From CAWAHD01 sp963781785 (GTDB lineage: Bacteria; Planctomycetota; Planctomycetia; Isosphaerales; Isosphaeraceae), in contig CAWAHD010000002.1 in assembly GCA_963781785.1 (NCBI GenBank), forward strand, positions 1,426,001 through 1,490,000: DNA of 64,000 bases, in the 5' to 3' direction. The position numbers and the translations under genes are program-made. The notes beneath the pieces are model-generated. The model saw nothing but the letters and a program-made list of their open reading frames with translations. It searched no databases and was not told the DNA's origin. Shown here piece after piece: positions 17,757 to 28,227 of this stretch (positions are counted from its first letter, which is position 1; the number at the start of each line of letters is the position of its first letter).

Positions 17757-18923
17757 ATGGTCTACATCGTTGTGGTCGTCTCGACGATTCTGCTGCTCGT
17801 GGCCAATCTGATCGTCTTCCGCACGCGAAGGCCGGTCGGGAAAACGGCCGGCTTCAGCCTGGCGATGGCTGTCGGGCCGGCTCTTCTGGCGTTTGTTATG
17901 CCACTGGCGGCAATCCAGGGGCTCGTGCTCATGGTCGCCGTCGTTCTCTGGCGGAACTCGGGCCGAGGTCCGTCGTATTTCCTGGGGCTCTCGTGTGGGG
18001 CCACCTTGATCGCCTGCGGGGTCGCGGGCTGTCTCGTCTGGAAGTTCGAGCGGGAGGCCGCGGAGTTTCGCAGTCTGTATCCCGTGGAGTCGATCGAATC
18101 ACGGTTGCCGCTGGCCCCGCGTCATCCGCACCCGAACCAGCTCACCGCCGCGCCGGCGCTCCGTCTTGATCGCGTGGAGGACGAGATCCAGCAAGATCGT
18201 AGGTGGCTGCGCGAGATCGAGCTGCGGATCATCCACGACTTCGCGGTCACGCGGTTCGTCAGCAGCCCCGGGTTCGGCCTGTCCCGGATGCCCGAGGTTT
18301 CTCACGATTGGCTTCTGGCATCCCCAGTGGGCGAAAAGCCAACGCCCCGGGAGCCCGGCCCGCGTGTCACCTCGGCCTGGTCGCCCGGTGAGCATGAACC
18401 GCCGCCCTTGGGCGACGAGCCCTTGCTTGCGTCGATGAACCGGGAGAGCGTCAGAAACTTCACATTCGCCGCCGCCTTCGGCTACGTCAAGGACCGCCGA
18501 CACGTCGCCGGGTTCGGATCCCACCGGTTCCTTCACGTTCCTTCCTCGACCGCTCTTATCAAAAAGAACCAAAAAACGACGTCCCGGTCCTCCAAGGTTC
18601 CGGAGACGGCAGAAGGGTGGAGTGTACGAACCCTCGACCTGGTCGGGCTTCTGCTGCATGATACGCCAGTGGTTTATGTCTCGGACGAACTGCCGCAGAT
18701 GGACCGGTTGCGTGGCGCACCGACCCGGCCGCTCGACAAATTCGAGGCGCTGGGACTCCAGGTCTTGCGCCAAGGTGAAGACTTGTTCTCAAGCCGCGAC
18801 GGCAAAGACCTGCGGATGCTTGGGGCGATTTACAGCACGAACCAGTGCGTGAACTGCCACGGTTGCCAGCGGGGCGACCTGTTGGGGGCATTTTCCTACA
18901 CTCTCAAGCGCGATGAGCTCTGA
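17757..18923 (+). CDS. Membrane protein with one CxxCH heme-binding motif
   Basis: A 388-residue protein from ATG 17757 with GGGAGG upstream. The first 100 residues contain three hydrophobic segments (YIVVVVSTILLLVANLIVF, FSLAMAVGPALLAFVMPLAA, SCGATLIACGVAGCLVW). They are followed by a long hydrophilic domain presumably outside the membrane. Near the C-terminus NQCVNCHG holds a CxxCH motif for covalent heme c attachment. The segment RMLGAIYSTNQCVNCHGCQRGDLLGAFSY resembles DUF3365-like heme domains. Redox sensing or electron transfer at the cytoplasmic membrane is plausible, but there is no redox partner next to it. Confidence 0.7.
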   Translation: MVYIVVVVSTILLLVANLIVFRTRRPVGKTAGFSLAMAVGPALLAFVMPLAAIQGLVLMVAVVLWRNSGRGPSYFLGLSCGATLIACGVAGCLVWKFEREAAEFRSLYPVESIESRLPLAPRHPHPNQLTAAPALRLDRVEDEIQQDRRWLREIELRIIHDFAVTRFVSSPGFGLSRMPEVSHDWLLASPVGEKPTPREPGPRVTSAWSPGEHEPPPLGDEPLLASMNRESVRNFTFAAAFGYVKDRRHVAGFGSHRFLHVPSSTALIKKNQKTTSRSSKVPETAEGWSVRTLDLVGLLLHDTPVVYVSDELPQMDRLRGAPTRPLDKFEALGLQVLRQGEDLFSSRDGKDLRMLGAIYSTNQCVNCHGCQRGDLLGAFSYTLKRDEL

Positions 18924-19351
18924 ACGCTCGTTCTGCTCGAAAAAATCGTCAAAAAACCGATTGAATCCCTTCCGTGTGAATATCGCTCGTGATTTGGCGC
19001 CCTTGCGGTTGCCGCAGATGTGTTATAATTCGTGGTGAACGGGGAGCCGGTTGAAGGCTCCTGGTTCCGGATCGTCGAGAGCGGGCTGGTTCCTCGGGAA
19101 TCGAGCCCAACGCCTCTCGCGCCCGCTTTCGCAGGGAATGACTCCATCGAACGGCAACGACGGAGCGGTGCGCAGGAATTCTGTGGTCGCAGCATGGTGC
19201 CAGGAACTCCGGATTGACGATTTTGAGCGCCGAATTTCGCTGAGATGATCGGGTACGCACCCGGCGCACAGTTTCAATCAGTCCTTCTCCAGCATCAAAG
19301 GCGACGACGGTTTCGAGGCGCGGCCGCCCCCCAGCGGGAGGTTCGTGCCCG
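18924..19351. other. 428-bp gap with a possible promoter
   Basis: No credible gene. A TATAAT box at 19024-19029 stands in front of a GC-rich leader of about 320 bases that leads to the S41 protease start at 19352. Confidence 0.45.
19003..19029 (+). promoter_or_regulatory. Candidate promoter upstream of the S41 protease
   Basis: TTGCGG (19003-19008), 15 bases, then a perfect TATAAT (19024-19029). The spacer is short and the distance to the gene long, so the call rests mainly on the -10 box, which is rare in such GC-rich DNA. Confidence 0.35.
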
Positions 19352-21031
19352 ATGCGCCGGCTGTTCACGTGCTCCACGGCGTGGCTGGTTCTGCTTGTCC
19401 TCACCGGGACCAGCCAATCGGCCGCGTGGGCTGACTCACCGGCGGCGCGCTCGGCCGTCGAGTCCACGGCCAAGAATCCCGACTCCGGTGCCGACACGGC
19501 GCTCGAGACCGGGCTAGACCAGGAGCGGTCGCGCGATTGGGCGGCCGCGATTGAAACCTATCATCACGCGCTCGAGCGCTGGCCCAGCCGGACCGATCTC
19601 AGCCGCCGGCTACGGCTCTGCGAGATCCATTTCAAGCTTAACCGGCGGTACGGCGACGCCAGTTTCCGGAACATTCTGCTGCGATTGCCGCACGACCAGG
19701 CCGTCGAGCTGTACGACGAGGTCCTCGAGCGGATAGAGACGAACTATGTCGACCCGGTCCCGCTGGAGCCGCTGGTCCGGCACGGGCTGGACAACCTCGA
19801 GGTGGCCCTGCGCGACCAGGCGTTCGTGCGCACGAACGCGCCGGGGGCGACCGCCGAGCGAGTCACGTGGCTGCGGGATGAGCTCCGGAGATACCGGGCT
19901 GAGCTGGCGATCCCCGATCGGGCGGCTGCGATCCGTCTGGCCCTCTCAAGCAGCGACCTGGCCCGCCAGTCGATTGGCATGACGTCGACGCCGGTCTTCC
20001 TGGAGTTCACGTGCGGCGCGTGCGATGCCCTCGACGACTTCACGAGCTATCTGACGCCCGACAAGCTCGACGACCTGTATGCCATGATCGACGGCAATTT
20101 CGTGGGCCTGGGCGTTGAGCTGAAAACCGACAAGGAAGGATTGCGGCTAGTCGGCGTGATCCGGGGTGGGCCGGCGTGGGAGGCTGGGATCAAGCCCGGC
20201 GAAGTCATCGTGAATATTGGCGGCCGCGCGATCAAGGGCATGAACCTGGATGAGGCCGCCAACCGGCTGCAAGGGAACGAGGGAACGAGTATCGAACTCG
20301 AGGTCAAGCGGCGTGACGGGTCGACCCAGAGCCACCGCCTGGTCCGCCGCCACGTCGACGTGGAAAGCGTCACCAAGGTGAAGCTCGTCGATCCGGAGGC
20401 CGGCATCGGCTATCTCCAGCTCACGGGGTTCCAGAAAACCTCCGCTGAGGAGATCGACCACGCGGTGGAGGCTCTCTCCCGCCAGGGGATGAAGGTGCTT
20501 GTCCTTGACTTGAGAGGCAACCCCGGAGGCCTGCTCAACGTTGCGGTGGAAATCGCCGAGCGGTTCATCGACACCGGGCTGGTCGTCTCGACCCGGGGAC
20601 GGGCCCAGGGGCAGACCCAGTTTCTCTCAGCCCGGGGCCGGGCCCGGTTTCTGATGCCCCTGTACGTCCTCGTCGACCATGATAGTGCAAGCGCCAGCGA
20701 GATTCTCGCCGGTGCCCTGCAAGACCACCACCGCGCGACGATCATCGGTGCGCGAACCTACGGCAAAGGGTCGGTCCAGAGTATCTTTTCCCTGCGGTCG
20801 GCCCCGGCCGGGCTCAAGCTGACAACAGCCAAGTTCTATTCGCCCCGCAACCGGCCCTACAGCGAGCAGGGGGTACAGCCCGATATCCCGATCGTGGCAC
20901 GAACGGCCGCCAAACCCGTTGCGGATAGTCCCGACCCGTTCGTCGACTCGATCATCGGCGATCCCGATCAGGACACGATCCTCGCCACCGCAATCCGAAC
21001 GGCCAAGAGCGGGCAGCAGTCACCGCAGTGA
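19352..21031 (+). CDS. C-terminal processing peptidase, S41 family, with PDZ domain
   Basis: A 559-residue exported protease. The signal peptide is MRRLFTCSTAWLVLLVLTG...AWA. Residues about 35-90 look like a TPR-like helical pair. A PDZ domain follows (GLGVELKTDKEGLRLVGVIRG ... AWEAGIKPGEVIVNIGG), then the S41 core with LDLRGNPGGLLNVAVEI. The catalytic dyad is Ser447 in DSASASE and Lys472 in YGKGSVQ, with the 25-residue spacing known for CtpA/Prc enzymes. It should trim or degrade periplasmic proteins from their C-termini. The C-terminal KFYSPRNRPYSEQGVQPDIPI is typical of the family. Confidence 0.92.
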   Translation: MRRLFTCSTAWLVLLVLTGTSQSAAWADSPAARSAVESTAKNPDSGADTALETGLDQERSRDWAAAIETYHHALERWPSRTDLSRRLRLCEIHFKLNRRYGDASFRNILLRLPHDQAVELYDEVLERIETNYVDPVPLEPLVRHGLDNLEVALRDQAFVRTNAPGATAERVTWLRDELRRYRAELAIPDRAAAIRLALSSSDLARQSIGMTSTPVFLEFTCGACDALDDFTSYLTPDKLDDLYAMIDGNFVGLGVELKTDKEGLRLVGVIRGGPAWEAGIKPGEVIVNIGGRAIKGMNLDEAANRLQGNEGTSIELEVKRRDGSTQSHRLVRRHVDVESVTKVKLVDPEAGIGYLQLTGFQKTSAEEIDHAVEALSRQGMKVLVLDLRGNPGGLLNVAVEIAERFIDTGLVVSTRGRAQGQTQFLSARGRARFLMPLYVLVDHDSASASEILAGALQDHHRATIIGARTYGKGSVQSIFSLRSAPAGLKLTTAKFYSPRNRPYSEQGVQPDIPIVARTAAKPVADSPDPFVDSIIGDPDQDTILATAIRTAKSGQQSPQ

Positions 21032-21180
21032 TTTGAGCCAATCGAGGCGAAAACTCAACGCACTCCCGCCCATAGTCGTGATCTGGCGGAAGCAACCGAC
21101 AGCATTCCTGCTGCCACCACTTCCCAGACCGCTTCCGGCTACAGGCTGGGAGACCGCTGTCTCTGCCAAAACCCCAATTC

Positions 21181-21201
21181 AAAATCCAAAATCGAAAATC
21201 T
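21181..21201. repeat. Three tandem heptamers AAAATCN
   Basis: AAAATCC, AAAATCG and AAAATCT follow one another directly in the noncoding gap between the protease and a small gene. It is an A-rich island in very GC-rich surroundings, similar in style to the short heptamer repeats known in cyanobacteria. Confidence 0.5.
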
Positions 21202-21299
21202 CCACGACGGTGGAGAGTCGAAATCCAGCGATCGCTTCTGGTAGGATCAGAGTCCAGAATGGGGAACCGCGACTCTCTTGCCGCAGGAGCCGATTCTCG

Positions 21300-21542
21300 A
21301 TGACGCTCGAAGAACTCCGCACCTTCTCCAGGGCACAGCCGTTTCGCCCTTTCGTCTTGCATCTTGCCGACGGTGGGCAGGTCGTGGTCCGTCACCCCGA
21401 ATTCCTGGCGGTCGAGCCCAGCGGGCAAGCGATCAAAGTCTACCAGCCCGACGACTCGGTCAAGCTCGTCGATCTCGCTCTGGTGACCGACCTGGAGATC
21501 AAGTCCGCGGCTAAGGGGTCGGGCGGGCGGGCGAAGCCCTGA
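21300..21542 (+). CDS. Conserved hypothetical protein (80 aa)
   Basis: It starts at ATG 21300 with MTLEELRTFSRAQPFRPFVLHLADG. The short beta-rich body (VVVRHPEFLAVEPSGQAIKVYQPDDS) ends in LVDLALVTDLEIK. The pattern of an L-rich N-terminal helix followed by RPFxxHLADG recurs in a small family common in planctomycetes. Function is unknown. The C-terminal dozen residues are basic and disordered. Confidence 0.7.
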   Translation: MTLEELRTFSRAQPFRPFVLHLADGGQVVVRHPEFLAVEPSGQAIKVYQPDDSVKLVDLALVTDLEIKSAAKGSGGRAKP

Positions 21543-21573
21543 GCCCGAACCTGGGGAGGTCTCTACGCTTCCG

Positions 21574-23596
21574 ATGAGCCGCGGTGGGACGATCGATGAC
21601 CGAGATGACCAGCAGGCCGTCGACGCGACTTGACCCTTCGGCCACCTGGACGATGGTCACGGATTCGCCGCTCAAAGGGCTGGCCCTTGCCGCGAAGCGG
21701 GAACGATTCTCGCCTGGGACGAAAGCAACCAGCTCTACCTGCTCAACGTTCAGGGCGAATCGCTGTCAATGACGCGAGTGCCCAACCGGATCCTGGGAGC
21801 CGCCATCAGCGACGAAGGGAGCTTGATCGCCTTGCTTGCCGAGCCCGAGGATTCGGGGCTCGTCGTGTTGAGCGCGGATTTTGAGGTTCAAGTCGCGAGG
21901 TCGGCCCCGTCGGAAGCGGCGTTCGTCACCGTCGACCCGCATGGCCGGTATCTCGCGGTGGGGACCCGGCGCACCGGCCTCCACTTCATCAACCGATATG
22001 GTAAGCCGGCGGGGCGGCTGGAGACGCTCGAGTCTCTGGCGCACCTCTGTTTTGTGCCCGGCCAGCCGCTGGCCGTCGGCGCCGCGGCATTCGGCATGCT
22101 GGTGGGCATCGCCCTGGAGCCAAGCCGGAGCTCGGGGCGGCTCGAGCCGGAGATCCTCTGGAACGACCGCTTGATGTCCAACGTGGGACGGCTGGCCCTG
22201 AACGGCGAAGGCGGCATGATCCTGGCGAGCTGCTACACCCTGGGCATCCAGCGGTTCGACCTTCAGGGGCGTAACGAAGGCTCCTATCACCTGGGGGGGA
22301 CCGTCTCGCACGCCGTGCCGGATTTTCCCGGGCGCACCCTCGCCGCGGCCACCCTCGAAGGTGACCTCGTGGTCATGAACTCGGCCGGTAACGTGCGGCT
22401 GGCGCACCACGCTGCCGCGGCCCGTGGTCGCACTCGAGGTCGACCCGCTGGGCCGCTACCTGGTCTATGGACATGCCACCGGCGAGATCGTCCGTCTCGA
22501 CTTGTTCGGCGGCAAGCCGTCGCAGCCCGCCGCAGCGCCTCCTCCGGTCGCGCGGCTGTATCCACACCTCAATCGGCACGCACGGCCACCGGCTCGGTAC
22601 GCTCTCCAGACTGGCTCCTGCCGGTGGTGGAAAGTGCGCAGCAGGCGGAGACGGCCGTCGTCGCCGTCGTGGATGACCCACCTCTGGTCGCCCTCTTTAC
22701 CAGCCCGCACCGGCTTCAGTTGTTCAGCGCAGCCGGCCAGAAGCTGGGGCAGGGGCCTGACCTGTCCGGCACCGGACGCATCCTCCGCACCTCGCCGGGC
22801 TGGCTCGCGGCTGCGACCGACCGCCAGATCCTGCTTTGCAACCTCAGGAACAACACGATCGAGCGGATTGACGTCAGCCTGAACCAGCTCACCCACCTGG
22901 CGATCAAGCCTGACGACTTCGGCCTGGCTCTCGTGCAAGAGCGCGACCGGATCGCGCCGCCTGACGCCCTCGGGTCGCTGGGTCTGGAAACATGAGCTGC
23001 GGTTCCCGATCGAGGACGTCGTGGTCGGCCCCCGCGGGTTCGCCGCGATCACCACGAGCGCCGGCCAGCTCCAGGTCTTCGATCCGGCCGGAGAATCCAC
23101 GATCGGCTTCAGCGTCGACCCCAGCGATCCACCGCTCCTGATCGAAGCGCCTCAGGGCTCTCCGCCCGAGGTCGTGTGGGTGAGCCTGGCCCGGCGATCC
23201 CAGTGGCTCCGAGGGCATGCACTCAATGGCGAGGTCGTCTGGGACCGGCCGATCCCCTGGGAAGGATGGACGATCCTCTCGCTCGGTCCTCTGGCGCTGG
23301 TCACAGCAGCCGACGGACGTGCGCTCACCTGCGACGGGGCAGGATCGTTCTTCGCCCAGGGAGCCCCCTGCGAGGATGCCTACCCGGCCTTTTGCGTCGA
23401 TTTCGCCGGCGAGCCCCTCCGTATTTTCCGCCACGGCGTCCACGTGATCGGCGCGAGCCTCGACGGACGAGTTCGATGGCGGGCGATCACCGACCAACCC
23501 ATCGGGCCTCTCGCCGCGGGTGCACCCGGCGTTGCCGTCTTGCTCGGCAAGTCGCTCGCATGGTTCAAGAATGAGCCAACCGCAACCTCGTCGTAA
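21574..23596 (+). pseudogene. Beta-propeller-like cytoplasmic protein, broken by several frame changes
   Basis: Pieces of one long protein read successively in different frames. From the possible start ATG 21574 the homology goes through SPLKGLALAAK (to about 21700), then GTILAWDESNQLYLLNVQGESL and on to about 22420 (ILGAAISDEGSLIALLAEPED; AFVTVDPHGRYLAVGTRR). It continues as VALEVDPLGRYLVYGHATGEIVRLDLFGG in a second frame, then ESAQQAETAVVAVVDDPPL to about 22975, then VVGPRGFAAITTSAGQLQVFDPAG to the stop at 23596. The alternation of short beta strands with GRYLA/GSLIAL turns is that of WD40-like propellers. The best single intact piece is 21769-22420. At least four indels are needed to explain it. 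Function is unknown. Confidence 0.6.
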
Positions 23597-23689
23597 AGCA
23601 CAAACATCGCCAGCCTTACTCATCCGAGGACCCCGCAAATCGCCCGGTCTGTTCATTTTTGTCAACACACAATCACACACGCATTTCGA

Positions 23690-23719
23690 TTGACAGGCTT
23701 GCTTCAGCGCGGGTTATGA
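23690..23719 (+). promoter_or_regulatory. Sigma-70-like promoter
   Basis: TTGACA (23690-23695), 18 bases, TTATGA (23714-23719), followed about 200 bases later by the gene at 23926. The -35 box is perfect. A second -10-like TACAAT lies at 23722-23727, but with too long a spacer. Confidence 0.4.
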
Positions 23720-23925
23720 GCTACAATCAACGAAATTTGGACGGCTGGGTCGTGCAACGAAAGCCGTCGCCAGATGGAATTGACACCCACACCACGGCTT
23801 CGTGGTTTGCGTATACACCGTGCATGCCGAAATGGTAGTCGGCGCGAGCACTCGTCTCGATCGAGAGCCTGAGATCTCTGCGACAGACCAAAGGAGTGGT
23901 TACGCATCTCAGCTTGGAGGTCTTG

Positions 23926-24387
23926 ATGTTTGAGTGTCGTAGCTCAAGATCACTCACGGATTCGACGATCCAGACGCGGCTGAGTCTTCACCAGTGCGGC
24001 GAAGAGGAAGCTCTGCGGTTCAAGTGGATTGAGAGTGAGAAAGCCGGGCGCGATCTCGGCGAGATGGCCATCCAGGCTTGGATCGGCCGGTACTGGAACA
24101 CATTCCTGAGACACCGCTGGCTCGAGCACCTGAGGGGCGAGACTTTCTGGATCGAGCTCGATCGGGGAGATTTCGGCCTGCTGCACCAGGCCTTTCAGTC
24201 ATCGCCCGTGATCGACCCGATCCTCGAGCACCTGCGGCACGGCCGTGAAAACCTCGACATCATCTTGTGGGCGCTCAAGAATCAGGTGCCGATGAGTGAG
24301 GTTCTGGAAATCCTCGAGGCTCTCGACGTCAACAGCCGGCGGCTCGAATGCCGGTTCCAGCCGTGGAACGTGAAGGCGTCGGCTTGA
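23926..24387 (+). CDS. Conserved hypothetical protein (153 aa)
   Basis: ATG 23926 follows GGAGG (23916-23920) by five bases. A GTG at 23896 would add ten residues but overlaps its own AAGGAG. The protein is helical and acidic: CGEEEALRFKWIESEKAGRDLGE, WIGRYWNTFLRHRWLEHLRG, FWIELDRGDFGLL, and an end with VPMSEVLEILEALDVNSRRLEC. I believe a family with this pattern is common in Isosphaeraceae, but I know no function for it. No membrane segment or signal peptide is present. Confidence 0.75.
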   Translation: MFECRSSRSLTDSTIQTRLSLHQCGEEEALRFKWIESEKAGRDLGEMAIQAWIGRYWNTFLRHRWLEHLRGETFWIELDRGDFGLLHQAFQSSPVIDPILEHLRHGRENLDIILWALKNQVPMSEVLEILEALDVNSRRLECRFQPWNVKASA

Positions 24388-24616
24388 AGTGACCTGACCG
24401 GCCCGGGTTGGGCAGTTTCCGCCGACCGCTGACAGGACCGTCGAGGCGCCAGCTTCGGCCTGGTCGTATCGAACCCCGCGCACCTCGTCTATACTGGCGA
24501 TCTCGATCACGAGATCGAGCGACCACCGTGTCGCCGCGCTGTCAAATCCATCGCCACACGTCTGGCCTGCCGCCCTTTCGAGTGTGGCGCGTCTCTTCTC
24601 ATCCGGGATTGTCCGC

Positions 24617-25459
24617 ATGACTCGAATCGCCCTGGCCATGACTGTCCTCGCTGCCGGCTCGATTGCCGTCGCCGACGAGCCGACGAGCGTCGTCGCGACA
24701 TCCTACTATCGCACGTTCTCCCACGCACACCCGGTCCTCAAGCGGATCAAGCCGGGCGAGACGGTAGCGACAAAGACGCTCGACTCGGCTGGGCTCGACC
24801 AGAAGGGTGTCAAGCAATCCAAGCCGTCCAACCCGCTGACCGGGCCGTTCTTCGTCGAGGGTGCCGAGCCGGGGGACGCGATCGCGGTGCGACTCAAGAA
24901 GGTGCGCCTCAGTCGCGACTGGGGTTGGTCTGGGTACCGGCTTGGCCTGTTCTCGTTGACACCCGAGACCATCGAGCACGTCTACCCCAACGACGTCCAT
25001 CCCGATCTTGTCATCAAGGGGCGCGCGACGATTGTACCCTGGGACATCGACCTCAAGACGGCAACCGTCCGGCTTCGAACGCCGAAAAGCTCAGTGCATC
25101 CACTGGAGTTTCCCGCCAAGCCAATGCTCGGGTGCATCGGGGTGGCGCCGGCGGGCGATTTCGCACCCACTTCGGGTCCATCGGGGCCCTACGGCGGAAA
25201 CCTCGATTACAACAGGATCGGCGAAGGCGCGATCGTTTACTTGCCGGTTTATCACCCTGGCGCACTGCTGTTTGTGGGCGACGGCCACGCTCTTCAGGCC
25301 GATGGCGAGCCCACCGGGACGGGGATCGAGACGACGATGGACGTGGAATTCGCGGTGGATCTCCGGAAGGGGGCAAAGCTGACCGGCCCGCGCAGTCGAG
25401 ACGAGCGACGACATCATCAGTATTGGATCGCAGGCCGAGTTCGCCAGTGCTCTCGATAA
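24617..25459 (+). CDS. Acetamidase/formamidase family domain, exported (N-terminal piece of a fused gene)
   Basis: It starts at ATG 24617 with MTRIALAMTVLAAGSIAVADE, a signal peptide. The body matches acetamidase/formamidase enzymes: PGETVATKTLDSAG, NPLTGPFFVEGAEPGDAIAVRL, FPAKPMLGCIGVAPAG, SGPYGGNLDYNRIGEGAIVYLPVY, GALLFVGDGHALQADGE and TTMDVEFAVDLRKG. These enzymes hydrolyse short amides to acid plus ammonia. Near 25390 the frame changes. The family C-terminus (ALDNGLKMATSDMAGWLVKDYG) continues in the frame that then runs without a stop into a metalloprotease, see the next entry. This piece alone lacks about 70 C-terminal residues. Confidence 0.85.
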   Translation: MTRIALAMTVLAAGSIAVADEPTSVVATSYYRTFSHAHPVLKRIKPGETVATKTLDSAGLDQKGVKQSKPSNPLTGPFFVEGAEPGDAIAVRLKKVRLSRDWGWSGYRLGLFSLTPETIEHVYPNDVHPDLVIKGRATIVPWDIDLKTATVRLRTPKSSVHPLEFPAKPMLGCIGVAPAGDFAPTSGPSGPYGGNLDYNRIGEGAIVYLPVYHPGALLFVGDGHALQADGEPTGTGIETTMDVEFAVDLRKGAKLTGPRSRDERRHHQYWIAGRVRQCSR

Positions 25460-28128
25460 CGGCCTCAAGATGGCCACCAGCGACATGGCCGGCTGGCTCG
25501 TCAAAGACTATGGAATGGAGCCATGGGCGGCTCACCTCTTGATCGGCTACCAGGGGCACTTCGACGTCGTCACGGTCGCCGGGTCGATGGCACTGCGCCT
25601 ACCGAAAAACCGGTTGCCCGCGCAGGGGACCGCCTCTGCCGCGAAAAAAGCGGCAACCGAGAAACCGCCCAATGGTCCCAACACGATCGCCTCCAAGACG
25701 AAGGGTTTGCGCAAGATTGACGGGTTCATCCCGCTTTACTGGGACGAGACACAGGGGAAGCTCTGGATGGAGGTCTCGCGGTTCGACAAGGAATTCCTCT
25801 ATCAAGTCTCGCTCGCCAGCGGGCTGGGGGCCAACGCGGTCGGGCTCGACCGCGGGCAACTCGGAGCGTCGCGATTGGTGACATTCCGGCGCGTCGGTGC
25901 CAAGGTCCTCTTGGTCGAGCCGAACTACAAATACCGGGCCGTCACCGACCGCAAAGCGGAACGGCGCGCGGTCGACGAGTCGTTCGCGCAGTCTGTGCAT
26001 TGGGGGTTCAAGATCGAGGGCGACGAAGGGGGGAAAGTCCTCGTCGACGCAACGGCCTTTTTCGTTCGCGACGCGCACGGGGTGGCCGAACGATTGCGGC
26101 AGACCCAGCAGGGGTCGTATCGTCTCGACGACTCCAGAAGCGCGCTCGATGCCGGACAGACCAAGGGATTCCCCAAGAATACCGAGGTCGAGGCAATCTT
26201 GACGTTCGTGAGCGACGGCGAGCCCGGCCGGCTCGTCACCGAAACGGCGCCGTCGTCCGCCGCCGTGACCATCCGCCAGCGGCACTCGCTGATCGAGATT
26301 CCCGAGCTGAATTCCGGTTTCACGCCCAGGCGGGCCAACCCCCGGGTGGGGGTCTTCACCGTCGACTTCTACGATTTCGCCACCCCCGTTACCGACCCGG
26401 TCGAGCGGCAATTCATTACACGGCACAGGCTGATCAAAAAGAACCCCGCGCCGAGGTTTCCGAGCCGGTCGCGCCGATCGTCTATTACATCGACCCAGGC
26501 GCACCTGAGCCGATTCGGTCGGCTCTCCTTGAGGGAGCGTCCTGGTGGAAGAAGGCGTTCGAGGCGGCCGGGTTCAAGAACGCCTTCAAGGTCCAGGTCC
26601 TGCCTGAAGACGCCGACCCGATGGACCTTCGTTATAACGTCGTGCAATGGGTCCACCGGTCGACGCGAGGCTGGTCGTACGGCTTGAACATCGTCGACCC
26701 GAGGACCGGCGAGATCCTCAAGGGCCGCGTGACCCTCGACTCTCTGCGGGCCCGGCAGGACGCGTTGATCGGCACTGGTTTGTTGACCGGGCAACCTCCG
26801 CCCGGAGCCTGCGCCGCCGGAGCGGGACCGAGTGCCGAGCACCTGGTGGGTCTTGACCCTGCCGCCCAGCCGGAGGCAATGGTACTGGCCCGCATCCGCC
26901 AGCTCTCCGCCCACGAAGTCGGGCATACACTTGGCTTCGCCCACAACTTCGCCGCCAGCGCCTGCGGTCGGTCTTCCGTGATGGACTACCCTGCGCCGCT
27001 GGTGAAGATTCGCGGCGGCAACTCGCTCGACCTCTCCGACGCCTACGCCAGGGGAGTCGGCGCGTACGACGTCCTGGCCGTGCGATACGCCTACGCGCAG
27101 TTCCCCCGGCGCCGACGAGGCCAAGTCCCTCGAACAGATCGTTCAGAAGGGCGTTGCCGACGGCCTCTTGTTCCTGTCCGATCGCGACGCCCGGCCCGCG
27201 GGCGCGGCGCACCCCTTGGCCAGCCTTTGGGACAACGGAGACGACCCGGTCGCTTCGCTCCGCCAGGCGATGAAGGTGCGTTCGATCGGCCTCGAGCGGT
27301 TCGGGCTCGACCGCCTGGCCGACGGGGCGCCTCTGTCTGATCTCGGAGCCAAGCTCGTGCCGATCTACCTGCACCACCGCTACCAGCTCGAAGCGGCCGT
27401 GAAGACTCTTGGAGGCATCCGCTACACATACGCCGTCAAGGACGGCGACACCGTCCGACCGTCGTCGATCGCGCCAGTCGAGCCGGCCGAGCGCCAGCGC
27501 AATGCGCTCGATGCGGTGCTCGAGTGCGTGGGCGCCAAGGCGCTGGTCCTCCCGGACCGCCTGCTCGACCTGATCCCGCCACCGGCGTTCAATCGCCCCG
27601 AGGGCACCGCCGAGCGGTTTGCGGGGAAAACCGGTCTGGTTTTCGACCCGGTGGCGACGGCCGTCACCGCCGCAGATCTCGCCGTGAGCGCGCTGCTCAA
27701 TCCCGAGCGCGGCACCCGGCTCATTGCATTTCACGGTCGGGACTCGCGGGTCCCCGATTTCGAGTTCGTCGTCGCGGCACTCGTCAAGAAAACGTGGGAC
27801 GACGCCCCGCGCCAAGGGCCCGAGGGCACCGTCGCGCAGGCGATCCAGTGGCTTGTCGTCACCCGCCTGATCGGGCTCGCCGGCGATGAGGCAGCCGACC
27901 CGCGCGTCCGGGCGGTCGCTTCGTACGCGCTCGGGTCGCTCGCCCAGCGAATCGAGACCCGCCTTGCGCGGGCACGAACCCGGCGACCCACCGAGCCGGG
28001 ACCCCCACGGTTGGGCCGTCGCGCAGGAGATTCGCCGGTTCCTTAACCGTCCCGATTCCACCTACAAGCGCACCGAGCCCCCGACCAGACCACCAGGAGA
28101 CCCGATCGGAGCCGCCTCTGCACGGTGA
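25391..28128 (+). pseudogene. Acetamidase C-terminus fused to a zinc-dependent metalloprotease; several frame changes
   Basis: From about 25391 to 26455 one frame carries the acetamidase end (MATSDMAGWLVKDYG ... VTVAGSMALRLPKN), then an Ala/Lys/Pro-rich linker. It then runs into LRKIDGFIPLYWDETQGKLWMEV, the N-terminal beta domain of the DUF5117/DUF5118 metalloproteases. After 26455 another frame gives APIVYYIDPGAPEPIRSALLEGASWWKKAFEAAGF and the zinc site SAHEVGHTLGFAHNFAAS (HExxHxxGFxH), then DYPAPLVKI. From about 27110 a third frame holds the helical C-terminal domain to about 27975, and a fourth ends at 28128 with EIRRFLNRPDSTYKRTEPP. The full product would be an exported protein of about 1170 residues. 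The fusion point lies inside a single open frame, so it is not made by the indels. Confidence 0.7.
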
Positions 28129-28227
28129 TGACTCATCGCCCTAAACCGCCGCGCGGTGGATCATCGGCAACACACGCGCGAACGACCCGGCGCCGCCGGA
28201 TGCCGCGTGAAAGCGGACCTGGGCCAA

